DNA of 20,499 nt from Proteobacteria bacterium UBA2133 (GTDB lineage Bacteria > Pseudomonadota > Gammaproteobacteria > Arenicellales > UBA868): assembly GCA_002327725.1 (NCBI GenBank), contig DCXP01000043.1, positions 1 through 20,499 of the forward strand, read 5' to 3'. The first letter of the stretch is position 1; every line of letters starts with the position of its first letter. This document shows positions 1-7,127 of the stretch, one piece after another. The notes beneath the pieces were generated by a model. The model was given only the letters and a program-made list of their open reading frames with translations, had not been told where the DNA came from and did no database searches. The position numbers and the translations under genes were made by a program.

Positions 1-102
1 TCTGGTTGCTTTCTTTCTGGTTGCCTTCTTGGCTACTTTTTTCCGGGTTGCTTTCTTCTTCGTAGCCTTCTTTCTGGTTGCCTTCTTAGCTACTTTTTTT
101 CT
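1..102 (-). repeat. 57-bp tandem repeat inside the H1-like gene
   Basis: On the minus strand a 57-bp unit (19 codons, starting with Arg15) covers 102-46, and a second copy begins at 45 and continues to the window edge. The copies differ mainly at synonymous or conservative positions, for example GTAGCT versus GTAGCC and AAGAAGGC versus AAGAAAGC. Such in-frame repeats are prone to expand or contract by slippage or recombination, so copy number may vary between strains; that is inference. Confidence 0.75.
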
Positions 103-144
103 AGATGCTGCTCGTTTCTTGGTCGCCTTCTTTTTTGCCGCCAT
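1..144 (-). CDS. Lysine-rich histone H1-like protein, 3' part outside window
   Basis: Only the first 48 codons are in the window; the gene runs off the left edge with no stop. Almost every residue is Lys, Ala, Thr, Arg or Val. After MAAKKKATKKRAAS the protein is built from a 19-residue repeat of the type RKKVAKKATRKKAT. The start is well supported: ATG at 144-142 has an AGGAGG Shine-Dalgarno sequence 5 nt upstream, and a sigma70-like promoter lies about 200 bp further up on the same strand. Low-complexity KKAT-type proteins in proteobacteria (H1/Hc1-like and AlgP-like C-terminal tails) bind DNA non-specifically and are taken to affect nucleoid packing; that role is inferred here. Because the basic repeats start at residue 3, there is no N-terminal globular domain, unlike AlgP. 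The rest of the protein cannot be judged. Confidence 0.8.
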   Translation of the reverse strand, partial: MAAKKKATKKRAASRKKVAKKATRKKATKKKATRKKVAKKATRKKATR

Positions 145-305
145 AATGGCCTCCTGCTTAGGGTTGATGTACCTATGGACCGTCACTCAAATCCACTTTG
201 TTGGCTTATCGACACACCGCCTCTGCCAGCAATACCACTTTGCGTCTCCCGTATACATTAAGTTGCGTTGATCTAATGAAACGAGGAAGCGTACCGGTAA
301 ACTTT

Positions 306-330
306 GGAATAACGATGTTCGGGTTATTCC
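306..330 (-). promoter_or_regulatory. Stem-loop at the start of the H1-like gene leader
   Basis: GGAATAAC (306-313) and GTTATTCC (323-330) are a perfect 8-bp inverted repeat with a 9-nt loop. On the minus strand it begins a few bases after the transcription start expected from the promoter at 341-368, so it would form at or near the 5' end of the mRNA. It could stabilise the transcript, be a regulatory hairpin, or be a DNA-level operator. No T-run follows it, so it is not an obvious attenuator. Confidence 0.45.
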
Positions 331-340
331 TTGCAGGCGA

Positions 341-368
341 ACTATAGCCATGCAAAGTTAAATGTCAA
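341..368 (-). promoter_or_regulatory. Sigma70-type promoter for the H1-like gene
   Basis: On the minus strand a perfect -35 TTGACA (368-363) is followed after 16 bp by TATAGT (346-341), a 5/6 match to the -10 box. The expected start of transcription is near 334, giving a leader of about 190 nt before the ATG at 144. The sequence upstream of the -35 box is AT-rich, which could act as an UP element or bind nucleoid proteins. Confidence 0.65.
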
Positions 369-585
369 GCAAACACATCAGTGCTTTGTGCACATTTCTT
401 AACTGTTTTTGTGGCGCAAAAAAACGAAAAGCGATACGTTGCTGCAACTCACTTAAGAAACTACACGAAGTTGCATTGGCACTGTTGTAAAAAAGCGATC
501 GCAGAAGACGTGATATCGGTACGCGGTAATCGTTTGTTTTTTTACGGCAAGAAAAGAATTTTAGCGCCATGGTCGTTATCTACCG

Positions 586-1869
586 CTAGCGTCGGGTCAA
601 AAGCGGCATGATCAGTTCACATGTTTTTTGCGTTGCGCCGGTGTTCTGATCCACCATTTTGCGCCCGTGCTCACCCACTGCACTTCTCAAGTGTGCGTCG
701 TCAAGAAGGCGGTGAAGTTGTCTAAGCAATGCTGCTTCGCCGTCGACCTGAAAGCCCGCGCCAGCGGCCACGGTAATCTCGCTGATTTCCAGGAAATTCC
801 CCATATTAGGGCCGAAAATCACAGGGACTCCGACTGCGCAGGGCTCCAGAATGTTGTGCCCGCCGATGCCCCGAATCGGGATCAGGCTGCCCCCAACGAC
901 CGCGATATCCGCAGCCCCATACAGGACCGGTAACTCACCCATGGTGTCGGCAATCTGAATCTGGACGGCACAATCCAACGCGCCAGATTGTGTTGTCCGT
1001 CGGTTCACCACAAAGCCCGCCCGGGAGGCGAGCCGCACGGCTGTGTCGAAGCGCTCGGGATGACGTGGCGCGATCACGAGCAGTAGATCCGGAAAGTCCT
1101 GCAGCAGGGTTTGGAATGCGCGTAACAGCAGGCTCTCTTCCCCATCGTGTGTGCTGCCGGCGACGATCACGGGACGATTCGGACTCCAGTCCCGTCTGAC
1201 GGCCTGTGCGACTTCGTTCACACTGGCGGGCATCCTGATCTCAAATTTCATACTGCCGGTGCGGTGTGTTCTTGATGCGTCGACTCCCAGTGAGAGCAGA
1301 TTCTTCCGGTCGGTTTCGGATTGCGTGGCAAACAACGATACATTATTGAGTCCCTCGCGCACCAAGGGCAGAACAAAACGGTAACCTCGAGCTGAGCGTG
1401 CGGAAAGTCGGACGTTAGCCATCACAACCGGGATCCCCTTTTCCTGACAACTGCGGATCATGTTGGGCCAGATCTCGGTTTCCATGAGTATCAGCAGCCG
1501 CGGCGAGAACTGATTGATAAACCGTCTCACGGCAAAAGGGTAGTCATAGGGTGCGAAGCGATGACGAACCTCGCTGCCAAAAGTATCGGCAACCTGCCGG
1601 GCACCTGTCGGCGTCATCGTGGTGATGACGATATCCAGGTTGTTATTTTCTTGGAGGAGTCGCTGCACCAGCGGGGTTGCCGCATTCACTTCTCCTACAG
1701 AAACCGCATGGACCCACAGATCGCAGCGCCGCTCGTCAGGTGTGCTGCGACCAAAACGTTCACCGATGCGTCGGCGATAGCCGGGACTCCTTACTGTACG
1801 CAATCCGAGCCGGATCATCACGACCGGTAACGCAAGCCACAACAGCAGGGTGTAAAGCCGCCGAGCCAC
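586..1869 (-). CDS. waaA: 3-deoxy-D-manno-octulosonic acid (Kdo) transferase WaaA
   Basis: Inner-membrane glycosyltransferase that moves Kdo from CMP-Kdo onto the lipid A precursor, the first step of the LPS inner core. With the GTG start at 1869 the protein has 427 residues, the usual length. A membrane anchor lies at residues 5-22, and HAVSVGE places the expected catalytic Glu at residue 60, as in E. coli. Other family motifs are TTMTPTG, LMETEIWPN, NVRLSARS, STHDGEE, PRHPERF and GGHNILEP. The frame stays open further upstream into hemF, but those residues (TRQPGATPGSG and so on) do not look like the family, while LYTLLLWL right after the GTG does. The Shine-Dalgarno sequence is weak (TAGG). 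The start lies 8 bp after the hemF stop, suggesting coupling. The number of Kdo residues added cannot be read from the sequence. Confidence 0.95.
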   Translation of the reverse strand: MARRLYTLLLWLALPVVMIRLGLRTVRSPGYRRRIGERFGRSTPDERRCDLWVHAVSVGEVNAATPLVQRLLQENNNLDIVITTMTPTGARQVADTFGSEVRHRFAPYDYPFAVRRFINQFSPRLLILMETEIWPNMIRSCQEKGIPVVMANVRLSARSARGYRFVLPLVREGLNNVSLFATQSETDRKNLLSLGVDASRTHRTGSMKFEIRMPASVNEVAQAVRRDWSPNRPVIVAGSTHDGEESLLLRAFQTLLQDFPDLLLVIAPRHPERFDTAVRLASRAGFVVNRRTTQSGALDCAVQIQIADTMGELPVLYGAADIAVVGGSLIPIRGIGGHNILEPCAVGVPVIFGPNMGNFLEISEITVAAGAGFQVDGEAALLRQLHRLLDDAHLRSAVGEHGRKMVDQNTGATQKTCELIMPLLTRR

Positions 1870-1877
1870 GCAGACGC

Positions 1878-2813
1878 CTAGGATGAAACCTGCTGACCCG
1901 CCGCGGCCAGCCAGTCGCGCGGCTTGAGGAAATCCTGAACCAGGCGTTGCTCCGGGCTGCCGGGTTCGGCCTGCCACCCGTAGCGCCAGGCGACGTTGGG
2001 CGGCAGGGACATCAGGATGGACTCGATACGCCCACCGCTCTGCAGTCCGAACAGGGTACCGCGGTCGTAGACGAGGTTGAACTCGACATAGCGGCCACGG
2101 CGGTACAGTTGAAATTCACGGTGCTCGGCGGAAAACGGGGTATCGCAATGCCGGGTAACGATCGGCAGGTAGGCGGGCAGATAGTGATCGCCGATGCTGC
2201 GTGTCAGAGCGAAAGCGTGATCAAAACCCCCTTCGCTGAAGTCATCAAAGAAAAGGCCGCCGATGCCGCGCTGTTCATTTCGGTGACGCAGGTAGAAGTA
2301 ATCATCGCAGGCCGCTTTGAACCTCGGGTAGAGGTCGCTGCCGAAGGCTGAACAGGCCTTGAACGCTGTCTGATGCCAGTGAACGGCATCAGCCTCAGCA
2401 CCATAATATGGGGTGAGATCAAAGCCGCCACCGAACCACCATACGGGGCCATCAGGGGTGTCTGCGCAGAAAAACCGGACATTCATATGAGAGGTCGGAA
2501 CAAAGGGGTTATGCGGATGAACCACCAGCGATACGCCGGTCGCCTCAAATGGACTGCCGCCGAGTTCTGGATGTCTTACTGATGCAGCGGCCGGCAACGC
2601 GGACCCGTGCACATGGGAAAAGTTGACACCCGCCTGCTCGAATACCTGACCGGAACTCAGGATGCGGGTACGTCCGACACCGTTTTCCTGCTCCCAGGCA
2701 TCTTCGTGAAAGCCCGCGGCACCACCGTCAGTTTCTTCGAGACCGGTGCAGATACGCACCTGAAGGTCTCTTAAATACTGCGTTACACGTTTAAGGGCTT
2801 CCGAAGTGTCCAT
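1878..2813 (-). CDS. hemF: Oxygen-dependent coproporphyrinogen III oxidase HemF
   Basis: Cytoplasmic enzyme that uses O2 to decarboxylate coproporphyrinogen III to protoporphyrinogen IX in haem synthesis. It has 311 residues from the ATG at 2813. Conserved blocks run the whole length: GVFEQAGVNFSHVHG-type (here VFEQAGVNFSHVHG), VSLVVHPHNPFVPTSHMNVR, WWFGGGFDLTPYYG, HRNEQRGIGGLFFDD, QLYRRGRYVEFNLVYDRGT and GGRIESILMSLPP. An in-frame GTG at 2831 would add six residues (VTREHD); I prefer the ATG because the distance to the first conserved helix matches E. coli HemF, but ribosome-site evidence is poor for both. The gene follows tsaC closely. It implies haem synthesis in the presence of oxygen; whether an anaerobic HemN also exists cannot be seen here. 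Confidence 0.96.
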   Translation of the reverse strand: MDTSEALKRVTQYLRDLQVRICTGLEETDGGAAGFHEDAWEQENGVGRTRILSSGQVFEQAGVNFSHVHGSALPAAASVRHPELGGSPFEATGVSLVVHPHNPFVPTSHMNVRFFCADTPDGPVWWFGGGFDLTPYYGAEADAVHWHQTAFKACSAFGSDLYPRFKAACDDYFYLRHRNEQRGIGGLFFDDFSEGGFDHAFALTRSIGDHYLPAYLPIVTRHCDTPFSAEHREFQLYRRGRYVEFNLVYDRGTLFGLQSGGRIESILMSLPPNVAWRYGWQAEPGSPEQRLVQDFLKPRDWLAAAGQQVSS

Positions 2814-2838
2814 GTCGTGTTCGCGAGTCACTCACGTT

Positions 2839-3366
2839 TCAGCCCCGAAATGTGACCCCGGTTGCCGCATCAGTGATCGTGCTGGGTTCCGTGGCAGTAC
2901 CGACCCGCTCATCCAGGATCAGGTCAATATCGTCACCGAATTCTGCCAGCACCGCCCTGCCCTGGCGTAGCGGCGGGCGGCCCGACCGGTTGGCACTGGT
3001 GGATACCAGAGCCATGTGACTGTCGCGGCACAGTTCGCGCACCAGGGGAAAGGCGGTCACCCGCACTGCTACCGTGGGATGCCGACCCCGCAGCCAGGGA
3101 GCAACCCGTGGTCTTGCCGGCAGCAGCCAGGTATGCGGTCCGGGCCAGGATGCCAGGGCAGGGGCCGGCAGTTGTGGACGATGCCAGTCGATCACCGCAC
3201 GCAAACGCCCAGGCTGGTCGGCGATGACGATCAGTCCCTGCTGCCAGGGCCGCTGTTTCATCGCCAGTATCCGGCGTACCGCGCGTTCGTTGGCCGGGTC
3301 GCAGCCCAGTCCGAAGCAGTACTCGGTCGGATAGGCAATCACCCCGCCGCGCTTGAGGCACTCCAC
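2839..3366 (-). CDS. tsaC: Threonylcarbamoyl-AMP synthase TsaC (YrdC family)
   Basis: Makes L-threonylcarbamoyladenylate from Thr, bicarbonate and ATP, the first step of t6A37 modification of ANN-decoding tRNAs. Family signatures are IAYPTEYCFGLGCDP (residues 10-24), KQRP (37-40), WPGPHTWLLP, AVRVTAFP and LVSTSANRSG (about 120-129). With 175 residues it is the short, single-domain TsaC type, without the C-terminal Sua5 domain. The GTG at 3366 is the only ordinary start codon nearby. Frame and similarity continue about 8-10 residues further upstream (LTRNLSAAVECL, resembling the N-terminal helix of E. coli TsaC), where only CTG or AUU-type codons are available, so the true start may be non-standard. 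The gene begins about 20 bp after the purE stop. Confidence 0.92.
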   Translation of the reverse strand: MECLKRGGVIAYPTEYCFGLGCDPANERAVRRILAMKQRPWQQGLIVIADQPGRLRAVIDWHRPQLPAPALASWPGPHTWLLPARPRVAPWLRGRHPTVAVRVTAFPLVRELCRDSHMALVSTSANRSGRPPLRQGRAVLAEFGDDIDLILDERVGTATEPSTITDAATGVTFRG

Positions 3367-3386
3367 CGCGGCCGACAGATTCCTTG

Positions 3387-3902
3387 TCAGGCGCTTGTCG
3401 ATTCCAGTGATGCCTGCAGTGCTTGGTTCTTGTCGCGCACCGCCTGTGCATCGGCTTCGCGCTGACGCGTCAGCCGGGTGGCCAGATCGGAATCCGCGGT
3501 GGCCATGATCTGTGCGGCAAGGTAAGCGGCGTTTTTGGCGCCTGCTTTACCGATCGCCACACAGGCGACTGGAATTCCTCCGGGCATCTGGACCGTGGAC
3601 AGCAGTGCATCCTGACCGTTGAGAGGCCCGCCATCCATGGGGATTCCAATGACCGGCCGAATCGTCAGGGCAGCCACGGTTCCCGCGAGATGCGCGGCAA
3701 GGCCGGCTGCGGCGACGAACACGGCACAGCCGCGCTCGGTTGCATCCTCGACGTAGCGATGGGTGTCCTGAGGGGTCCGGTGCGCGGAGGTAATGCGGAC
3801 TTCCCAGGGAATGTCCATGAGGTCCAGTGTGTCCAGCGTGTTCTGAACAGTCTTGAGGTCGGAGTCCGAGCCCATGAGGACGGCAACAAAAGGTGTTTCC
3901 AT
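3387..3902 (-). CDS. purE: N5-carboxyaminoimidazole ribonucleotide mutase PurE
   Basis: Class I PurE, converting N5-CAIR to CAIR in de novo purine synthesis. Visible motifs are GSDSD (11-15, phosphate binding), ITSAHRTP (37-44, with the catalytic His), AAGLAAHLAG (65-74), GIPM and MPGGIPVA, followed by the GKAGAKNAAYLAAQI helix. Its 171 residues match the family. Class I PurE needs N5-CAIR made by PurK, usually the next gene, but purK is not beside purE here: tsaC follows instead. The 61-bp gap after purD is the third largest in the minus-strand gene run and could hold a weak separate signal, but I see no clear promoter. Confidence 0.95.
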   Translation of the reverse strand: METPFVAVLMGSDSDLKTVQNTLDTLDLMDIPWEVRITSAHRTPQDTHRYVEDATERGCAVFVAAAGLAAHLAGTVAALTIRPVIGIPMDGGPLNGQDALLSTVQMPGGIPVACVAIGKAGAKNAAYLAAQIMATADSDLATRLTRQREADAQAVRDKNQALQASLESTSA

Positions 3903-3963
3903 AGTTTCTCTTTCTTAAGGGCTGAAGGTCGTTGTCGGTTTCTTTATCAGGTGCATCAGTCGA

Positions 3964-5241
3964 TCATCGGTTCAGGGCCCGCCAGCCGATGTCCGGGCGC
4001 CAGTCCGCGCCCCGCCAGTGGATGGCGCCGACAGCGCTGTAGGCCTCCTGCTGGGCGGTGTCTACCGTCGCGCCGAGCGCCGTTACGCACAGCACCCGCC
4101 CCCCGTCGGTGATGACCTGCCCTGCTTCCTGCCGGGTTCCGGCATGGAAGACCTTAATGTTATCCGACCTGACCTCCTGCAGTCCGCTGATTTTGTCACC
4201 GCGGGGATACTCCCCGGGGTAGCCAGCAGCCACCATCACGACACCCAGCGCAAAGCGCGGATCCCAGTCAATCGTGTACTGATCGAGTTTGCCGTCGAGC
4301 GCGGCCTGACAGAGTCCGGCAAGGTCGGAGCGCAAGCGCATCAGAATCGGCTGGGTCTCCGGGTCGCCGAAGCGGCAGTTGTACTCAAGCACCCGGGGAT
4401 TCCCCTGTGCATCTATCATCAGTCCGGCGTACAGAAAACCAAGATAGGGAATCCGCTCTTGGACGAGTCCGTGGACGGTGGGGTGGATAACCTCGTCCAT
4501 GATGCGCTGGTGCAGTTCGGCATCTACCCGCGGTGCTGGAGAATAGGCGCCCATCCCCCCGGTGTTTGGACCGCGGTCGCCGGCTTCACGTGCCTTGTGA
4601 TCCTGTGAGGTGGCAAGCGGCAGTACCTGGGTCCCCGAGGCCACACAGATAAAGCTGATCTCCTCACCTTCCAGGAAGTCTTCGATGACGAGGCGCCGCC
4701 CGGCCGCGCCGAAACGCTGGTCGACGAGGATTTCGTCAGCCGCGGCAAGCGCCTGCCCGTGGTCCTTCGCGATAATGACGCCCTTGCCCGCCGCCAGTCC
4801 ATCGGCCTTGAGTACCATGGGAACGTCACGGGATTCGATATACTGACGGGCGGCGTCTGGATCCGTGAACGCCTGCCAGGATGCGGTTGGAATCCGGTGA
4901 CGGTCAAGAAAGGCCTTGGTAAAACTTTTCGAACCCTCCAGCTGCGCCGGTCCCGCGCGAGGCCCAAAGCAGGGCAAGCCGGCATCTTCGAAACGGTCAA
5001 CAATGCCGTTCACCAGTGGCGCCTCCGGTCCGACGACAGTGAGGTCGATCTGGTGGGCCTGCGCCGCACCGATCAGGGCATCGGTATCGTTCGCCGGGAT
5101 CGGCAGGTTTTCGACTCCCGGCTCTGCTGAGGTGCCGGCATTACCGGGTGCGACAAAGACCCGGTCGACATGACCGGAGCCTGCGAGTTTCCAGGCGAGC
5201 GCGTGCTCGCGACCGCCGTTGCCGATAACCAGGACCCGCAT
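3964..5241 (-). CDS. purD: Phosphoribosylamine-glycine ligase PurD (GARS)
   Basis: ATP-dependent joining of glycine to phosphoribosylamine, step 2 of purine synthesis. It has 425 residues. The N-terminal domain begins MRVLVIGNGGREHALAWKL; GPEAPLV and GSKSF (103-107) precede the ATP-grasp core with KADGLAAGKGV (145-155), EDFLEGEEISF, GGMGAYSPAPR and the Mg-binding stretch EYNCRFGDPETQ. The ATG at 5241 lies 2 bp after the purH stop, so translation is probably coupled. It is a single-domain PurD, not fused to PurM or PurN. Confidence 0.97.
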   Translation of the reverse strand: MRVLVIGNGGREHALAWKLAGSGHVDRVFVAPGNAGTSAEPGVENLPIPANDTDALIGAAQAHQIDLTVVGPEAPLVNGIVDRFEDAGLPCFGPRAGPAQLEGSKSFTKAFLDRHRIPTASWQAFTDPDAARQYIESRDVPMVLKADGLAAGKGVIIAKDHGQALAAADEILVDQRFGAAGRRLVIEDFLEGEEISFICVASGTQVLPLATSQDHKAREAGDRGPNTGGMGAYSPAPRVDAELHQRIMDEVIHPTVHGLVQERIPYLGFLYAGLMIDAQGNPRVLEYNCRFGDPETQPILMRLRSDLAGLCQAALDGKLDQYTIDWDPRFALGVVMVAAGYPGEYPRGDKISGLQEVRSDNIKVFHAGTRQEAGQVITDGGRVLCVTALGATVDTAQQEAYSAVGAIHWRGADWRPDIGWRALNR

Positions 5242-5243
5242 GA

Positions 5244-6809
5244 TCAGTGCCGGAAGTGGCGCATGCCGGTAAAGACCATCGCGATGCCGTGCTCGTTCGC
5301 AGCCTGAATCACTTCATCGTCCCGCTGCGATCCGCCCGGCTGAATCACTGCCCGGATGCCGGCCTTTGCAGCCGCGTCGATACCGTCGCGAAAAGGGAAA
5401 AAGGCGTCCGAAGCCATCACTGATCCTGCGACCTCGAGCTTTTCATCCGCGGCCTTGATGCCGGCGATCCGGGCGGAATACACACGGCTCATCTGTCCGG
5501 CACCGACGCCGATGGTGCGGAGCCCACAAGCGTAAACAATGGCGTTGGATTTGACGAACTTGGCCACGGTCCAGGCAAACAGCAGGTCTGCAAGCTGTGA
5601 GGAACTGGGCCCGCATCGGGAAACGATCTTGAGTTCTTCAGGTGAGATGCGCCCCATGTCCTGATCCTGGACCAGCAGTCCTCCGCCGACCCGCTTGAGA
5701 TTTTGCTGGACAAAGGCACCGGCATCGATGTGAGGTACTTGAAGTGCCCGGATGTTGGGTTTGCTTGCAAGGGCAGTCTTTGCCGCTTCGGTGAACTGCG
5801 GCGCCAGAATCACCTCGACAAACTGACGCGCCAGAATCTCGGTGACGGTGTCTCCATCAAGCGGGCGGTTGAAGGCAATGATGCCGCCGAATGCGGATGT
5901 GGGGTCGGTCTCATAAGCGCCTTCGTAGGCACCTAAGGGAGTTTCTGCCACCGCGACACCGCAGGGGTTGGCATGCTTGACGATGACACAAGCGGTTTCC
6001 TTGAACGCGCTGACGCATTCGAGGGCCGCATCAGCATCGGCAACGTTGTTGAACGACAGGGCCTTGCCCTGCAGCATGTGGGCATGGGCCAGCGTACCCT
6101 CAGCCGGCTCGGTATCATGATAGAAGGCGGCCCGCTGGTGGGGATTCTCGCCGTAGCGCATGGTCTGGTGTTTGTGAAACTGCAGATTGAGCGTTTCGGG
6201 GAAACCGTCGTCTGGATCAGTGGTCAGGTAGTTCGAGATCATGCCGTCGTAGCGGGCGGTATGGCTGAACGCCAACGCTGCGAGCCGTTTACGGGTTGGC
6301 TGTGATACCCCGTGGAACTCTTCGATCTCCTGCGCGACGACATCATAGTCCGCGGCATCGACCAGCACGGTGACCGCCGCGTGATTCTTGGCCGCGGCCC
6401 GCAGCATCGCCGGACCACCAATATCGATGTTTTCTATTGCCTCCTCGCGGGTACAGTCAGGCCGGGCCACGGTCTGCGCAAAGGGGTAGAGGTTAACCAC
6501 AACAAGATCGATGGGCTGAATACCGTGGTCCGCCATCTGCGCATCGTCGGTACCGCGCCGTCCCAGCAGGCCGCCGTGAATACGCGGATGCAGCGTCTTG
6601 ACACGCCCGTCCATCATTTCCGGGAACCCGGTGTATTCAGAGACCTCGACCACGCTGATATCGTGATCACGCAATAGCCCGGCGGTTCCGCCGGTCGAAA
6701 GGATTTCAACTCCGGCCGTCTCCAGCCGCCTGGCAAAATCAACGATAGCGGTTTTATCCGAGACGCTGATGAGGGCCCGGCGCACGGGCATGTACTCGTT
6801 GTTACTCAT
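5244..6809 (-). CDS. purH: Bifunctional AICAR transformylase/IMP cyclohydrolase PurH
   Basis: Carries out the last two steps of IMP synthesis: formylation of AICAR with 10-formyl-THF, then ring closure. From the ATG at 6809 it has 521 residues. The N-terminal cyclohydrolase (MGS-like) domain shows LISVSDK, LSTGGT (37-42) and GRVKTLHPRIHGG (68-80). The C-terminal transformylase domain shows RYGENPHQ, the catalytic pair in IVKHANPCGVA (K278, H279), DPTSAFGG, SNAIVYA and the C-terminal IQPGGSQRDDEVI and MRHFRH. A TTG at 6824 and an ATG at 6791 are alternative starts; Shine-Dalgarno evidence is weak for all. purH follows fis after 78 bp and is coupled to purD. Confidence 0.97.
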   Translation of the reverse strand: MSNNEYMPVRRALISVSDKTAIVDFARRLETAGVEILSTGGTAGLLRDHDISVVEVSEYTGFPEMMDGRVKTLHPRIHGGLLGRRGTDDAQMADHGIQPIDLVVVNLYPFAQTVARPDCTREEAIENIDIGGPAMLRAAAKNHAAVTVLVDAADYDVVAQEIEEFHGVSQPTRKRLAALAFSHTARYDGMISNYLTTDPDDGFPETLNLQFHKHQTMRYGENPHQRAAFYHDTEPAEGTLAHAHMLQGKALSFNNVADADAALECVSAFKETACVIVKHANPCGVAVAETPLGAYEGAYETDPTSAFGGIIAFNRPLDGDTVTEILARQFVEVILAPQFTEAAKTALASKPNIRALQVPHIDAGAFVQQNLKRVGGGLLVQDQDMGRISPEELKIVSRCGPSSSQLADLLFAWTVAKFVKSNAIVYACGLRTIGVGAGQMSRVYSARIAGIKAADEKLEVAGSVMASDAFFPFRDGIDAAAKAGIRAVIQPGGSQRDDEVIQAANEHGIAMVFTGMRHFRH

Positions 6810-6887
6810 GGGGTCAGTTACCAAAAAAGTTGATGATGGGGTCGTTTGGGCGTGCCCCAGAAAAGGTCGCCAAGGCTGCAGCAGGAC

Positions 6888-7127
6888 TCATTTCAATCCG
6901 TAGAGACTGAGTTTCTTGCGCAAAGTGTTGCGGTTGATACCCAGCATCCGCGCTGCTCTCAACTGGTTGCCGCCGGCGCGCTTCATGACCGCTTCGAGAA
7001 GCGGCTTCTCCACTTCAGCGATGACCATTGCGTGCAGATTCTGGGTTTCGACGCCGCTGAGATCGTTGAAGTAGGCGTCCAGTGAGTGCCGGACACATGC
7101 GCTGAGCGGCGGGGTCTTTTCAGGCAT
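6888..7127 (-). CDS. fis: DNA-binding protein Fis, short form
   Basis: Nucleoid-associated dimeric DNA-bending protein that also regulates rRNA and tRNA promoters. It has 79 residues from the ATG at 7127; the codon before it is GTG and could also serve. The core is clear: EVEKPLLEAVMKRAGGNQ followed by the helix-turn-helix RAARMLGINRNTLRKKL (about 57-73), very close to E. coli Fis. Compared with the 98-residue E. coli protein, the first roughly 20 residues are missing, which is most of the mobile beta-hairpin arm used to activate DNA invertases. The gene overlaps the end of dusB by 8 bp, the same dusB-fis pairing as in E. coli, so expression probably depends on a promoter upstream of dusB. 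Confidence 0.95.
   Translation of the reverse strand: MPEKTPPLSACVRHSLDAYFNDLSGVETQNLHAMVIAEVEKPLLEAVMKRAGGNQLRAARMLGINRNTLRKKLSLYGLK

Larger units (their letters stand above)
145..585. other. AT-rich intergenic region between waaA and the H1-like gene
   Basis: About 440 bp without a convincing gene. The part from about 360 to 580 is visibly more AT-rich than the rest of the window and contains several A or T runs. Two short open frames overlap on opposite strands (381-611 plus, 358-570 minus). Neither has a clear Shine-Dalgarno sequence or a composition or motif I recognise, and I do not call them. The left part holds the promoter, leader and stem-loop of the H1-like gene. I see no clear intrinsic terminator after waaA; a 5-bp TAGCG/CGCTA pairing just after its stop is too weak to count. 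Confidence 0.6.

Noticed and set aside
358..611. Two short open frames on opposite strands in the AT-rich gap (70 and 76 codons)
   Set aside because: They overlap each other, lack Shine-Dalgarno sequences and show no recognisable motif; the minus-strand one also covers the -35 region of the H1-like gene promoter.
6823..6859. Possible terminator between fis and purH
   Set aside because: TGGGG/CCCCA pairs over only 5 bp with a 13-nt loop, and the T-run lies 8 nt beyond the stem. Too weak, and it would cut off purH from the operon.
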